From: Streptomyces phaeolivaceus
GTDB taxonomy: Bacteria > Actinomycetota > Actinomycetes > Streptomycetales > Streptomycetaceae
Direction of reading: 5' to 3'
DNA: 64,000 bases
Assembly: GCF_009184865.1 (NCBI RefSeq)
Contig: NZ_CP045096.1
Coordinates: 4,650,001-4,714,000, forward strand
Shown here: positions 24,609-33,326 of the stretch, piece by piece
Numbering within the stretch: position 1 is the stretch's first letter
Layout of the letters: each line of letters begins with the position of its first letter
The notes under the pieces: generated by a model
Databases searched by the model: none
What the model was told of the DNA's origin: nothing
The model's input: only the letters and a program-made list of their open reading frames with translations
Made by a program: the position numbers and the translations under genes

Positions 24609-24727
24609 CCGACGCGAACGTGCTGCTGCGCCAGCACCAGCGGGCGGAACACCGGCGCCCGGAGCCCGCGCCGCAGGCCCTGTCGGCGCCGGAGCCGCCG
24701 CCCCGGCGGAAGCGACGCCACCCGTGA
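24503..24727 (+). CDS. Small CxxC-containing hypothetical protein
   Basis: 74 residues from ATG 24503 with a CADCAELDRLRRNARDVYDH segment and a Pro/Arg-rich tail. Its stop overlaps the GTG start of the next gene (GTGA), indicating coupling. It overlaps the end of the preceding frame. No known family. It is likely part of the same cassette. Confidence 0.5.
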   Translation: MHFDRPPQPAPGCADCAELDRLRRNARDVYDHSAVTDANVLLRQHQRAEHRRPEPAPQALSAPEPPPRRKRRHP

Positions 24728-24966
24728 CCCGCCGGGTGTTCCGCTACGTGCCGTACGTGATCGCGCAGGACCCGACCGCCGCCCCCGAGTACACGTCACG
24801 CTGTGTGTCGGGGGACGAGACCGACTGCGGCGCCGAGTCGGGGGCCCGGTCCGATCCGGCGGACGTGGAGGAGTGGCAGCGGCGGCACACCCAGGACACC
24901 CGGCACACGCGCTACCGGCGGACCTTCGCGGACTACGCGGTCCTGAACCCGGTGGAGGAGAGGTAG
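24724..24966 (+). CDS. Small protein, DUF7848-like
   Basis: 80 residues from GTG 24724 (MTRRVFRYVPYVIAQDP). It contains two cysteines in SRCVSGDETDCGAESG and ends RTFADYAVLNPVEER. The pattern matches a small Streptomyces family found beside XRE/DUF397 genes that I recall as DUF7848. It may bind a metal through its cysteines. Function is unknown. Confidence 0.6.
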   Translation: MTRRVFRYVPYVIAQDPTAAPEYTSRCVSGDETDCGAESGARSDPADVEEWQRRHTQDTRHTRYRRTFADYAVLNPVEER

Positions 24967-24997
24967 TCGCCGCCCGACAGGGCACTACGCTGCGGCC

Positions 24998-25360
24998 ATG
25001 GCGAAGAAGCTCGTGATCAAGGTGACGGCGGGGGCGGATGCTCCCGAGCGGTGCTCGCAGGCGTTCACGGTGGCGGCGGTGGCGGTGGCCAGCGGTGTCG
25101 AGGTGTCGCTGTGGCTGACCGGTGAGTCCGCGTGGTTCGCGCTGCCGGGGCGGGCCGCCGAGTTCGAACTGCCGCACGCCGCCCCGCTCCCCGACCTGAT
25201 CGACTCGGTCCTCGCGGGCGGCCGGCTCACCCTGTGCACCCAGTGCGCGGCCCGCCGGGACATCACGGAGAAGGACGTCATCGAGGGCGTACGGATCGCG
25301 GGGGCACAGGTGTTCGTCCAGGAGGCCATGGCGGACGACGCCCAGGCGCTCGTCTACTGA
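24998..25360 (+). CDS. DsrE-like family protein
   Basis: 120 residues from ATG 24998. The pattern is that of the DsrE/YchN fold: VIKVTAGADAPERCSQAFTV, GVEVSLWLTGESAWFAL, and the cysteine-containing LTLCTQCAARRDIT. DsrE-like proteins bind or relay persulfide sulfur on a conserved cysteine. The CxxC here (C-T-Q-C) is the candidate site. The sulfurtransferase lies 1-2 kb away, which makes a sulfur-relay role reasonable but unproven. Confidence 0.75.
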   Translation: MAKKLVIKVTAGADAPERCSQAFTVAAVAVASGVEVSLWLTGESAWFALPGRAAEFELPHAAPLPDLIDSVLAGGRLTLCTQCAARRDITEKDVIEGVRIAGAQVFVQEAMADDAQALVY

Positions 25361-25436
25361 GCCGGGTCACTTCTCGCCCCCGTCCCGCAGGAGCACTCGG
25401 GCACATGGGGTTCGTTGGCGAGTGCGGGTTGGGTGT

Positions 25437-25556
25437 GGTTGCTCGCGCAGTTCCCCGCGCCCCCCCTGAAAAGTCCGGGCTGCGCCCTGGTCTTCTCAGG
25501 CCGGCAGGGCCTGTGTTCTTGGGGGCGCGGGGAACTGCGCGACCAGCCCTCACCGG
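25437..25556. repeat. Dispersed intergenic palindrome
   Basis: An imperfect inverted repeat with arms around GCGCAGTTCCCCGCGCC and GGGGCGCGGGGAACTGCGCGA, of the same family as the copy at 19131. It fills most of the ~297-bp gap (25361-25657). Nothing else is seen there. Confidence 0.85.
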
Positions 25557-25657
25557 CCCGCAGGCAAACAACCCGCCCAGGGGTCCAGGGGCGCAGCCCC
25601 CAGTTTGTGCAGGGGTCAGGTGGGGACGGGGCGAAAAGCACAGGCCCACCCCACCCC

Positions 25658-25921
25658 CTACCTCGGCGGGCGTCGCTTCCCGTCCAGTTCGTCCCACCAC
25701 TCGTCGGACTTCGGGTCGCCGGAGGGGTCGTCCCACCAGCGGTCGTCGGGGCCTCGGCGGTTGGCGACGATGGCGGCCAGCGGGGGGATCAGCATGGCGA
25801 CCACGCACATGCCGACGGCGACGGGGACCGACCAGAGGCGTACGACGCCCCAGGCCAGGACGAAGAGGGCGAGGCAGGTGCCCATCATGGCGAAGTAGGT
25901 GTGGCGCCGGCGGGCGTACAT
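25658..25921 (-). CDS. DUF3099 small membrane protein
   Basis: 87 residues with two hydrophobic segments, MMGTCLALFVLAWGVVRLW and PVAVGMCVVAMLIPPLAAIV, and a charged tail rich in Trp and Asp (DDRWWDDPSGDPKSDEWW). The start MYARRRHTYFAMMG is the conserved family start. It is common in Streptomyces; function is unknown. It is followed by a region with no gene before the DUF1416 gene. Confidence 0.85.
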   Translation of the reverse strand: MYARRRHTYFAMMGTCLALFVLAWGVVRLWSVPVAVGMCVVAMLIPPLAAIVANRRGPDDRWWDDPSGDPKSDEWWDELDGKRRPPR

Positions 25922-26001
25922 ATGTCCAGGGTAGGTCCGCGCACGGCTGAGGGCCGCCCTCCCGGTGGGGAGTGCGGCCCTCAGTGCTCGACAAGGCTGC
26001 C

Positions 26002-26289
26002 TCAGACGGCGATCGCGACCTCCGCCAGACCGCCCTGCTGGGCGACGACGGTGCGGTCGGCGGTGCCGCCGGGGACGAGCGCGCGGACGGTCCAGGTGCC
26101 CTCGGCCGCGTAGAAGCGGAACTGGCCCGTCGCGGAGGTCGGGACCTCCGCCGTGAACTCGCCGGTCGAGTCCAGCAGACGGACGTAGCCCGTCACCGGC
26201 TCGCCGTCGCGGGTCACCTGACCTTGGATCGTGGTCTCACCGGGCTTGATCGTCGAGGCGTCCGGGCCGCCGGCCTTCGCTCCACACAT
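26002..26289 (-). CDS. DUF1416 protein (SseC-like)
   Basis: 95 residues beginning MCGAKAGGPDASTIKPGETT, which is very conserved in actinobacteria, followed by a beta-sandwich-like sequence (GQVTRDGEPVTGYVRLLD). In M. tuberculosis the homologue (SseC) is encoded beside the sulfurtransferase CysA2. The same pairing occurs here with an 80-bp gap, so the two probably form one operon and the protein is probably involved in sulfur metabolism. The exact role is not established. Confidence 0.85.
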   Translation of the reverse strand: MCGAKAGGPDASTIKPGETTIQGQVTRDGEPVTGYVRLLDSTGEFTAEVPTSATGQFRFYAAEGTWTVRALVPGGTADRTVVAQQGGLAEVAIAV

Positions 26290-26369
26290 GTCTTTCTCCA
26301 GATACAGATAGGGGTCTGACCGGAGGGAAGGCCGGTCGGGGATACGGGTGCTCGCTTGCCGCGGGGGGC

Positions 26370-27209
26370 TTACTTGTTGGCGCCCAGCTCGATCGGGACG
26401 CCGACGAGGCTGCCGTACTCGGTCCAGGAGCCGTCGTAGTTCTTGACGTTCTCCACACCGAGCAGCTCGTGCAGGACGAACCAGGTCAGCGCGGAGCGCT
26501 CACCGATGCGGCAGTAGGCGATGGTGTCCTTCGCCAGGTCCACCTGCTCCTCGGCGTACAGCTCCTTCAGCTCGTCGTCCGACTTGAAGGTGCCGTCGTC
26601 GTTGGCGTTCTTCGACCACGGGATGTTGCGCGCGGACGGGACGTGGCCCGGACGCTGCGACTGCTCCTGCGGCAGGTGGGCCGGGGCGAGCAGCTTGCCG
26701 GAGAACTCGTCGGGCGACCGGACATCGACCAGGTTCTGCGAGCCGATGGCCGCCACGACGTCGTCGCGGAAGGCACGGATCGCGGTGTTCTGCGGCTTGG
26801 CCTGGTACTCGGTCGCGGGGCGCGCCGGCACCTCGTCGACCAGCTCGCGGGCGTCCAGCTCCCACTTCTTGCGGCCACCGTCGAGCAGCTTGACGTTCTC
26901 GTGGCCGTACAGCTTGAAGTACCAGTAGGCGTAGGACGCGAACCAGTTGTTGTTGCCGCCGTAGAGGATCACGAGGGTGTCGTTGCCGATGCCCTTGGCC
27001 GACAGGAGCTTCTCGAAGCCCTCCTGGTCGACGAAGTCACGGCGTACCGGGTCCTGGAGGTCCTTCGTCCAGTCGATCCGGATGGCGTTCCTGATGTGGT
27101 TCTTCTCGTACGCGGTCGTGTCCTCGTCGACCTCGACGATGGCGATGTTCGAGTCGTCGAGGTTGGCCTCGACCCAGTCGGCGTCGACCAGGACGTCGCT
27201 GCGGCTCAT
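26370..27209 (-). CDS. Thiosulfate sulfurtransferase (two-domain rhodanese, CysA/SseA type)
   Basis: 279 residues with two rhodanese domains. The active-site loop in the second domain is YCRIGERSALTW, with the catalytic cysteine. The first domain is the inactive copy (VILYGGNNNWFASYAYWYFK). The family moves sulfane sulfur from thiosulfate to acceptors such as cyanide or thiols. The ATG 27209 follows GGAGGAG. It heads an operon with DUF1416 and is preceded at 27346-27426 by a cysteine-rich leader peptide, suggesting attenuation by cysteine supply. Confidence 0.9.
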   Translation of the reverse strand: MSRSDVLVDADWVEANLDDSNIAIVEVDEDTTAYEKNHIRNAIRIDWTKDLQDPVRRDFVDQEGFEKLLSAKGIGNDTLVILYGGNNNWFASYAYWYFKLYGHENVKLLDGGRKKWELDARELVDEVPARPATEYQAKPQNTAIRAFRDDVVAAIGSQNLVDVRSPDEFSGKLLAPAHLPQEQSQRPGHVPSARNIPWSKNANDDGTFKSDDELKELYAEEQVDLAKDTIAYCRIGERSALTWFVLHELLGVENVKNYDGSWTEYGSLVGVPIELGANK

Positions 27210-27345
27210 GCTCTTTCTCCTCCGGGGCAGTTACGGCGGTGTGCGGGTGCCTCCGGCGGTTCGGCCGGGGCGCGCGGGGATGGGCCCTGGCTCGAACAGG
27301 GCAGGCGTCGGGGGGCGCGGCGGCAGGACATGCTCCGCCGTTCGC

Positions 27346-27426
27346 TCAGAAAGTGCGACAGAGCATGGCGGCGACGCGGCACAGGTCTACTGCCCGCCGC
27401 TTCGTGAGATCCGCCTGTCGCTTCAT
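27346..27426 (-). CDS. Cysteine-rich leader peptide upstream of the sulfurtransferase operon
   Basis: A 26-residue frame from ATG 27426 to TGA 27346. The product begins MKRQADLTKRRAVDL and ends CRVAAMLCRTF, with two cysteines in the last 11 residues. It lies 137 bp upstream of the sulfurtransferase start on the same strand. Short conserved peptides with this ending occur upstream of sulfur-assimilation genes in Streptomyces and are annotated as putative leader peptides. The idea is that ribosome stalling at Cys codons when cysteine is low alters expression of the downstream genes. I did not fold the leader RNA. Confidence 0.75.
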   Translation of the reverse strand: MKRQADLTKRRAVDLCRVAAMLCRTF

Positions 27427-27626
27427 AGGGATCGATCGTAGGGACGCACAGGCAGGTGTGTCACCGGCATGTCGTATTCTGAGACGCGATCGTCCGGAAT
27501 GTGGGATGGAGTGACCATCGAGGCTGCACCGATGGGGCCCCGGGGCCTGCGTCGCTGTCATCAGGCCTACGGTACGGACGACGGCGTCTCACCTTACGGA
27601 CGCGCGCCGGGACGCCGCCCGTCGTC

Positions 27627-28361
27627 CTACCCCGCCAGCCTGACGTTCGAACCCTTGACCGTGATCTCCACGCCGTCCGGTGCGGCCTCGACCTTGTCGA
27701 GCTTGATGCCGCCGGGGAGGTCGTCGATGGCCTGCTGGAAGTCGGTGATCGAACGGGCCGCGTCCTCGGCGAGGTCGAGACCGCCCACGGAGGGCAGGGA
27801 GTCGGCGTGCACCTCGACCGTGTCGCCCTTCACGCTGACGGTGCTTAGGACGGAGACGGTCTGCGGGTCGAGGGCCGGCGGGTCGATCTCGACGTTGACC
27901 TTGATCTTGCCCTTGCCGCCGTCGGAGAGGCCGACCACGCGGGCGGTGAAGCCGAGGCCGATGTCCGCGGGCTCGGACTTGGCGGCCTTGAGGAGTTCGT
28001 CGTACGAGATGGTCGCGGAGCCGGTGGCGCTGGTGGCCGTGGCGGAGCTGTAGTCGCTGGAGAAGGCGACGCCGCGCATGTTCGCCTTCAGGTCGGCGAT
28101 GCGGATGCTCTCGTCGGCCTTGCCGGTGCTCGCCTCGTAGTTCGCGATGCCGACCTCGACGTCGTCGAGTTCGCCGCTCGCGACCTGGGTGAGGAACGGG
28201 AAGCCCTTGATGGAGACGTCGGGGGTGGTGGTGAGGCCCTCGCTGGTCTTCAGTTGCTGCGCGGCCTCGTCCTCGGCGAAGCCGACGGCCACGCGGTCCG
28301 CGATCACGAAGAGGCCGCCCAGGATCACGGCGACGATGACAAGTATTCGCAGTGCGCGCAT
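27627..28361 (-). CDS. LmeA-like (DUF2993) lipid-binding protein
   Basis: 244 residues. An N-terminal membrane anchor or signal (LRILVIVAVILGGLFVIADR) precedes the DUF2993 domain with its IKGFPFLTQVASGELDDVEV motif. The mycobacterial homologue LmeA binds phosphoinositides in the periplasm and supports lipoglycan synthesis. Here it is an exported lipid-binding protein of unknown ligand. Length and motifs are as expected. Confidence 0.85.
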   Translation of the reverse strand: MRALRILVIVAVILGGLFVIADRVAVGFAEDEAAQQLKTSEGLTTTPDVSIKGFPFLTQVASGELDDVEVGIANYEASTGKADESIRIADLKANMRGVAFSSDYSSATATSATGSATISYDELLKAAKSEPADIGLGFTARVVGLSDGGKGKIKVNVEIDPPALDPQTVSVLSTVSVKGDTVEVHADSLPSVGGLDLAEDAARSITDFQQAIDDLPGGIKLDKVEAAPDGVEITVKGSNVRLAG

Positions 28362-28470
28362 GGTTCGGGGTTCCCCACGTAGTCCTGAGTGACCGGTCGG
28401 CGGTGTCTACGCGAGGGTAATCGGGTGGGGGTGGGGGCGGGGTGGGTTGGGGCGGCTTGTCGATCATCTG

Positions 28471-28659
28471 TGACAGGGGGTGCGTTGTCGGGTGCGGGTC
28501 CGGTGGGGGCTGGTCGCGCAGTTCCCCGCGCCCCTGAAAAAGCAGGGGCCGCGCCCCGTGCTTTTTCAACGGCCCGCAGGGGCCGTTGCTCTTAGGGGCC
28601 CGGGGAACTGCGCGAGAAGCCCCCACCGGACCCGCGCCCGACAACGCACCCCTGTCAGA
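28471..28659. repeat. Dispersed intergenic palindrome, long copy
   Basis: An imperfect inverted repeat with arms of about 65 bp (28471-28535 and about 28593-28659), containing the core GCGCAGTTCCCCGCGCCCCT. Its right end reaches the stop codon of the membrane protein gene at 28655, so the element probably serves as the transcription terminator between two same-strand genes. Confidence 0.88.
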
Positions 28660-29830
28660 CCAGCGCGCGGCCCAGCAGATACACCGCCGGCGCCGCGGCC
28701 GTCAGCGGCAGGGCCACACCCGCGGTGAAGTGGACGAAACGGGAGGGGTAGTCGTAACTGGCGACCCGGTGGCCGACGAGGGCACAGAGCGCCGCGCCCG
28801 CGCCGAGGAGCGCCCCCGAGGTCCCGAGGTCGGTCGCGCCGCCCACGGCGATACCCGCACCGGCCGCCGCCAGCAGCGACACGATCACCGACGCCGGCGT
28901 GGGCAACGGCAGCGCACGGGCCAGCACGGCCACCGCGACCGCGACCCCACCGACCGTCACCGCGTCGGCCACGGCCGCCAGATATCCCGTCGCGATGATG
29001 GCCAGCGCCGACGAGGCCACCGTCGCCATCAGCCCGTACATCCGCTCGTCCGGATCCGCGTGGCTGCGCAGCCCGAGGACGATGCCGAGCAGCACCCACA
29101 CACCGAGCGTGCCGAGGATCGCGGCGGGCGCGTGCTCCCGGCCTGCCGTGAAGAGGGCCGCGTCCGCCGCGAGCGCGCCCGCGAAGGCCAGCACGATGCC
29201 CTGCCGGGCCGGCCACATGCCGTTCAGCCGGAACCAGCCCGCCGCCGTCACCGCCTGGAGCACCACCAGGGGTACGGCGAGCGCGTACTCGCCGATCGCC
29301 GCGGCACCGGCCAGCAGCAGACCCAGTACGGCGGTGATCAGCGCGGGCCGCATCCCGGGCTCGATGATCGGCGACCGCCCCTCGGCCCGCGCCCGCTGGG
29401 CGTCGGTGACCCGGGTGTTGCCGGTGACGGTGGCGGGACCGTAACCGGGACCGGCCGCCGGGGCGGGTTCCGGCGGCTGGGCCTGCGCGGGCGCCTGAGG
29501 CTGCGGCTGCCCCTGGGGGGCGTACTGACCGTACTGACCGTACTGGCCGTGCTCGCCGTACTGGCCGTGCTCGCCGTACTGGCCGTGCTCGCCGTACGGC
29601 TGCGCGGTCGGGCCGTCCGCCGACTGCGGGGGCAGGTACGCCGTCTCCGTCAGGTGGGCGGCGGGTGCGGTGCGGGGCTGGACCTGGGTCTCCCAGGTCT
29701 GGCCCTCCCACTGCTGGGTGTACTGCTGGGCCTGGGCGGCCTGGCTCTCGTCGTACCCCTGCCACTGGGGCTGCTGATACGGGTCGTGGCCCGGGTGGCC
29801 CTCGTACCCGTACGGCGGCTGGTTGCTCAT
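28655..29830 (-). CDS. Polytopic membrane protein with Gln/Pro/Tyr-rich N-terminus
   Basis: 391 residues from ATG 29830. The first ~165 residues are cytosolic, rich in Gln, Pro, Tyr and Gly with the tandem heptad-like repeat GEHGQY. Then about eight to ten hydrophobic segments follow (for example ALITAVLGLLLAGAAAIGEY, ILGTLGVWVLLGIVLGL). The family corresponds to the S. coelicolor gene upstream of the MoaD-like gene (SCO4162 by memory). Function is unknown. Its start lies 10 bp after the MoaD-like gene on the same strand. Confidence 0.85.
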   Translation of the reverse strand: MSNQPPYGYEGHPGHDPYQQPQWQGYDESQAAQAQQYTQQWEGQTWETQVQPRTAPAAHLTETAYLPPQSADGPTAQPYGEHGQYGEHGQYGEHGQYGQYGQYAPQGQPQPQAPAQAQPPEPAPAAGPGYGPATVTGNTRVTDAQRARAEGRSPIIEPGMRPALITAVLGLLLAGAAAIGEYALAVPLVVLQAVTAAGWFRLNGMWPARQGIVLAFAGALAADAALFTAGREHAPAAILGTLGVWVLLGIVLGLRSHADPDERMYGLMATVASSALAIIATGYLAAVADAVTVGGVAVAVAVLARALPLPTPASVIVSLLAAAGAGIAVGGATDLGTSGALLGAGAALCALVGHRVASYDYPSRFVHFTAGVALPLTAAAPAVYLLGRALV

Positions 29831-29840
29831 GATGTGGGGG

Positions 29841-30095
29841 TCACCCTCCTGCGAACGGCGGGAGCACCTCGACCGTGCCGCCCTCGGCCAGACGTACCGT
29901 CTCATGCGCGCGGGTACCCACGGGGTTCCCGTCGACGAGGAACGAGCATCGCCGCAGTACGCGGACGAGTTCGCCGGGGTGTCGGTCGCGGGCGGCGGTC
30001 AGGGCGTCCGCGAGGGTGGCCGCGTCGTAGGGCTCCTCGGCGACGCCGGCCGCGGCCTTCGCCGCGGCCCAGTAGCGGACGGTGCCCTTTGGCAT
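29841..30095 (-). CDS. MoaD/ThiS-family ubiquitin-like sulfur carrier
   Basis: 84 residues with the beta-grasp layout (GTVRYWAAAKAAAGVAEEPY, ADALTAARDRHPGELVRVL, LVDGNPVG) and the C-terminal Gly-Gly (PPFAGG) that is activated to a thiocarboxylate in this family. It could serve molybdopterin synthesis or another sulfur-transfer pathway. It is not next to moa or thi genes, so the partner is unknown. It belongs to a minus-strand cluster between the alpha/beta hydrolase and the membrane protein. Confidence 0.82.
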   Translation of the reverse strand: MPKGTVRYWAAAKAAAGVAEEPYDAATLADALTAARDRHPGELVRVLRRCSFLVDGNPVGTRAHETVRLAEGGTVEVLPPFAGG

Positions 30096-30131
30096 CTGCG
30101 TTCCTCTGGTATCGGTCGTGACGGGCTCAGG

Positions 30132-31064
30132 CTACGGGGCGGCCGGGGTGGTGGGGAAACCGTGCCCGTACCGGGGCACTCGCTTCTCCACCCACTCCCC
30201 GATCCGCTCCAGCAATTCCCCGCTCGCCGCGTTCTCCGCGTGCCCCATCCCGCGTTCCAGCCAGAGTTCCCCGTGGTCGCCCGCCGCCGCGGCCAGCGTC
30301 TCCGGGTGGTCGACCGGGAAATAGCCGTCCTGATCGCCGTGGACCATCAGCAGCGGGGTCGGGGCGATGAGGGGGACGGATTCCACCGGGGAGAGGGGGA
30401 CGGGGTCCCAGTCGCGGTGGTGGATACGGGTGCGGAAGCCGTAGCGGCCGACGAGGCGGCCCTCGGGGCGGGTGATGAGCCAGTGGACGCGGCGCATGGG
30501 GGCCGTGCCCCGGTAGTACCAGCGGGCGGGCGCGCTGACGGAGACCACGGCGTCCGTGCCCGCGTCCGGCCGGGCCGCGTGCCGCAGGACGACCGAGCCG
30601 CCCATGGAGAAGCCGACCGTGGCGATGTGCTCATGGCCGAGTTCGCGGGCCCAGCGGACCGCCACCGCGAGATCGAGCACCTCGCGGTCGCCGACCGTGG
30701 AGTGGCCGCCGGATCTTCCGTGGCCGCGGAAGGAGAAGGTGACGACGGACCCGTACCGGGCGAGCGCCCCGGCCACCCTTCGAACATGCGGACGGTCGGC
30801 GTGACCCGTGAAGCCGTGTGCGACAACCACCGCGAGACGGGCGGGCGAACGGTCGGCGGGGCGGCCGACGGGGCGGTCGGGGAGATGGCCGGAGGGTGGC
30901 GTTCCGGTGTCGTCGGACGCGTTGTATACAACGGCTTTCGGATCGTATACGGTCTCGATATTCACCCCGTCGTCAGTGCGCAGAAACCTGCGCAAAGGGG
31001 TTGCGGGCGGCGCCGAAAGGGCTCCGAGGGCCGTCTCAGAGTTCGGAATGTCGAAAGATCGCAT
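30132..31064 (-). CDS. Alpha/beta-hydrolase
   Basis: 310 residues from ATG 31064. The triad is visible: nucleophile elbow GFSMGGSVVLRHA, acid in HGDQDGYFPVDHPE, and histidine in RGMGHAENAAS. The oxyanion region is VVAHGFTGHADRPHV. The sequence resembles lysophospholipase/esterase-type hydrolases. The substrate is unknown. It is divergent from glnR with a 185-bp shared upstream region. Confidence 0.88.
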   Translation of the reverse strand: MRSFDIPNSETALGALSAPPATPLRRFLRTDDGVNIETVYDPKAVVYNASDDTGTPPSGHLPDRPVGRPADRSPARLAVVVAHGFTGHADRPHVRRVAGALARYGSVVTFSFRGHGRSGGHSTVGDREVLDLAVAVRWARELGHEHIATVGFSMGGSVVLRHAARPDAGTDAVVSVSAPARWYYRGTAPMRRVHWLITRPEGRLVGRYGFRTRIHHRDWDPVPLSPVESVPLIAPTPLLMVHGDQDGYFPVDHPETLAAAAGDHGELWLERGMGHAENAASGELLERIGEWVEKRVPRYGHGFPTTPAAP

Positions 31065-31249
31065 CACATGACCTGCCGGACCAGCACTCATGTGGGCTAT
31101 TCTGCTGGACAGAGGACTCGGGCAAGGTCGCCCCCGGGTCCTTTTGTGCTTTCGGCAAGTGTTGTATACGAGCGGGAAACTCCAGGTGACCGCGGATATA
31201 CGGCCCTCGCCACCCACGTCCTCGCAGGGACCGAGGAGGAACCAGACGT

Positions 31250-32041
31250 ATGAGTTCTCTGCTGCTCCTGACCAACGCCCTCCAGCCTTCCACGGAGGTG
31301 CTTCCCGCCCTCGGGCTGCTGCTGCACAACGTGCGCGTGGCACCGGCGGAAGGCCCCGCCCTCGTCGACACCCCCGGCGCGGACGTCATCCTGATCGACG
31401 GACGCCGTGACCTCCCGCAGGTCCGCAGCCTGTGTCAGCTGCTCCGCTCCACCGGCCCCGGCTGCCCCCTCATCCTCGTCGTCACCGAGGGCGGTCTCGC
31501 CGCCGTCACCGCCGACTGGGGCATCGACGACGTCCTGCTCGACACGGCGGGCCCCGCCGAGGTCGAGGCCCGGCTGCGGCTGGCCATGGGCAGGCAGCAG
31601 ATCGTCAACGACGACTCCCCCATGGAGATCCGCAACGGCGATCTCTCGGTGGACGAGGCGACCTACAGCGCCAAGCTCAAGGGCCGCGTCCTCGACCTCA
31701 CGTTCAAGGAGTTCGAGCTCCTCAAATACCTCGCCCAGCACCCGGGCCGCGTCTTCACCCGCGCCCAGCTGCTGCAGGAGGTCTGGGGCTACGACTACTT
31801 CGGCGGCACGCGCACGGTCGACGTCCACGTACGGCGGCTGCGCGCCAAGCTCGGCCCCGAGCACGAGTCGCTGATCGGGACCGTCCGGAACGTCGGTTAT
31901 CGATTCGTTACGCCCGAGAAGGCGGAGCGCGCCGGTGACGACGCGAAGGGCAAGTCCGTCCCCTCGACCGCCCCCTCAAAGGCGGCGGATGCGGACGAGA
32001 CGGCGTCTCTTGAGCCTGTCGAGATCGCGGCCGAGGCGTAG
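31250..32041 (+). CDS. glnR: GlnR, global nitrogen-assimilation regulator
   Basis: 263 residues, start [18 protein letters not shown]. The atypical receiver domain has D50 (VILIDGRRD) but lacks the usual acidic pocket; it is an orphan response regulator without a cognate kinase. The C-terminal winged helix follows ([38 protein letters not shown]). In Streptomyces, GlnR controls glnA, amtB, nirB and other nitrogen genes by binding GlnR boxes. The N-terminus matches the published family almost exactly. The ribosome site is GAGGAGGA. It is followed by an acidic Ala/Pro-rich tail. Confidence 0.95.
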   Translation: MSSLLLLTNALQPSTEVLPALGLLLHNVRVAPAEGPALVDTPGADVILIDGRRDLPQVRSLCQLLRSTGPGCPLILVVTEGGLAAVTADWGIDDVLLDTAGPAEVEARLRLAMGRQQIVNDDSPMEIRNGDLSVDEATYSAKLKGRVLDLTFKEFELLKYLAQHPGRVFTRAQLLQEVWGYDYFGGTRTVDVHVRRLRAKLGPEHESLIGTVRNVGYRFVTPEKAERAGDDAKGKSVPSTAPSKAADADETASLEPVEIAAEA

Positions 32042-32058
32042 TGACCGACCTCACCGGG

Positions 32059-32097
32059 TCCCTGTGGGGCGACCACGGCGCAACCGCCGCACAGGGA
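32059..32097 (+). terminator. Inverted repeat downstream of glnR
   Basis: Perfect 8-bp arms TCCCTGTG/CACAGGGA around a 23-base GC-rich loop, 18 bp past the glnR stop. It is probably a transcription terminator. Confidence 0.55.
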
Positions 32098-32147
32098 GGC
32101 TCCCGTACGCCCTGCCCAGGGGCGTTTTATCCGCGTAGACTCCGCGC

Positions 32148-33170
32148 GTGGCCAAGGTGACTCGGGATGACGTGGCAAGACTGGCGGGTACGTCGACCGC
32201 CGTCGTCAGCTACGTCATCAACAACGGACCCCGGCCGGTCGCCCCGGCCACGCGCGAGCGTGTCCTCGCCGCCATCAAGGAACTGGCGTACCGGCCCGAC
32301 CGCGTCGCCCAGGCGATGGCGTCGCGGCGCACCGAGCTGATAGGCCTGATCGTCCCGGACGCGCGCCAGCCGTTCTTCGGCGAGATGGCGCACGCGGTCG
32401 AACAGGCAGCCGCCGAGCGCGGCAAGATGGTCCTCGTCGGGAACTCCGACTACATCGCCGAGCGCGAGGTCCACTATCTGCGGGCGTTCCTCGGGATGCG
32501 CGTCTCCGGACTGATCCTCGTCAGCCACGCGCTCAGCGACAACGCCGCCGCCGAGATAGAGGCGTGGGACGCGCGGGTCGTGCTGCTGCACGAGCGGCCC
32601 GAGGCGATCGACGACGTGGCCGTGGTGACGGACGACCTCGGCGGCGCGAAGTCCGCCGTGGAGCACCTCCTCTCGCACGGCTACGAGTACGTCGCCTGTC
32701 TGGGCGGTATCGCCGAGACCCCGCTCGTCGGCGACCCCGTCTCCGACCATGTCGAGGGCTGGCGGCGCGCGATGGACGAGGCCGGGATCCCGACCGAGGG
32801 GCGGCTCTTCGAGGCGCCGTACAACCGGTACGACGCGTACCAGGTGGCGCTGAAGCTGCTGGCCGGGCCGGAACGGCCGCCGGCGATCTTCTGTTCCACG
32901 GACGACCAGGCCATCGGGGTGCTGCGGGCCGCGCGCGAGCTGCGGATCGAGGTGCCGAGCGAGTTGGCTGTCGCCGGGTTCGACGACGTCAAGGAGGCGG
33001 CGCTGACGGATCCGCCGCTGACGACGATCGCGACGGACCGTACGGGGATGGCTCGGGCCGCGGTGGATCTTGTGCTGGACGACGGGATTCGGGTGGCCGG
33101 GTCTCGGGGGGATCGGGTGAAGTTGTTCCCGTCCACGTTGGTGGCTCGGCGGTCTTGCGGTTGCGAGTAG
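32148..33170 (+). CDS. LacI-family transcriptional regulator
   Basis: 340 residues. The N-terminal helix-turn-helix is [20 protein letters not shown] with a hinge [19 protein letters not shown]. The periplasmic-binding-like effector domain follows ([60 protein letters not shown]). No sugar gene is adjacent, so the ligand is unknown. The GTG start 32148 gives the standard family N-terminus. The C-terminal RRSCGC is common in Streptomyces members. Confidence 0.92.
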   Translation: MAKVTRDDVARLAGTSTAVVSYVINNGPRPVAPATRERVLAAIKELAYRPDRVAQAMASRRTELIGLIVPDARQPFFGEMAHAVEQAAAERGKMVLVGNSDYIAEREVHYLRAFLGMRVSGLILVSHALSDNAAAEIEAWDARVVLLHERPEAIDDVAVVTDDLGGAKSAVEHLLSHGYEYVACLGGIAETPLVGDPVSDHVEGWRRAMDEAGIPTEGRLFEAPYNRYDAYQVALKLLAGPERPPAIFCSTDDQAIGVLRAARELRIEVPSELAVAGFDDVKEAALTDPPLTTIATDRTGMARAAVDLVLDDGIRVAGSRGDRVKLFPSTLVARRSCGCE

Positions 33171-33271
33171 CGCGGTCGCGGAGGGCGCCGTAGGGGTTGC
33201 CCGCCCGCCGTTGCCGACCGCGGGTTCGTCGTGGCTGATCGCGCCCACGCGGCGGAGCCGCATATCGACAC

Positions 33272-33310
33272 AGCCCCGCGCCCCTCAAAAGCACAGACGG
33301 GCGCGGGGCT
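33272..33310. terminator. Bidirectional hairpin between LacI gene and trypsin remnant
   Basis: Perfect arms AGCCCCGCGCCC/GGGCGCGGGGCT (33272-33283, 33299-33310) between two convergent genes. It is a small relative of the dispersed palindromes. Confidence 0.65.
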
Positions 33311-33326
33311 CTGCTGTTGGGTGGGC

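Noticed and set aside
31065..31343. Upstream extension of the alpha/beta hydrolase
   Set aside because: The extra codons overlap the glnR promoter and start; ATG 31064 gives the normal family length.
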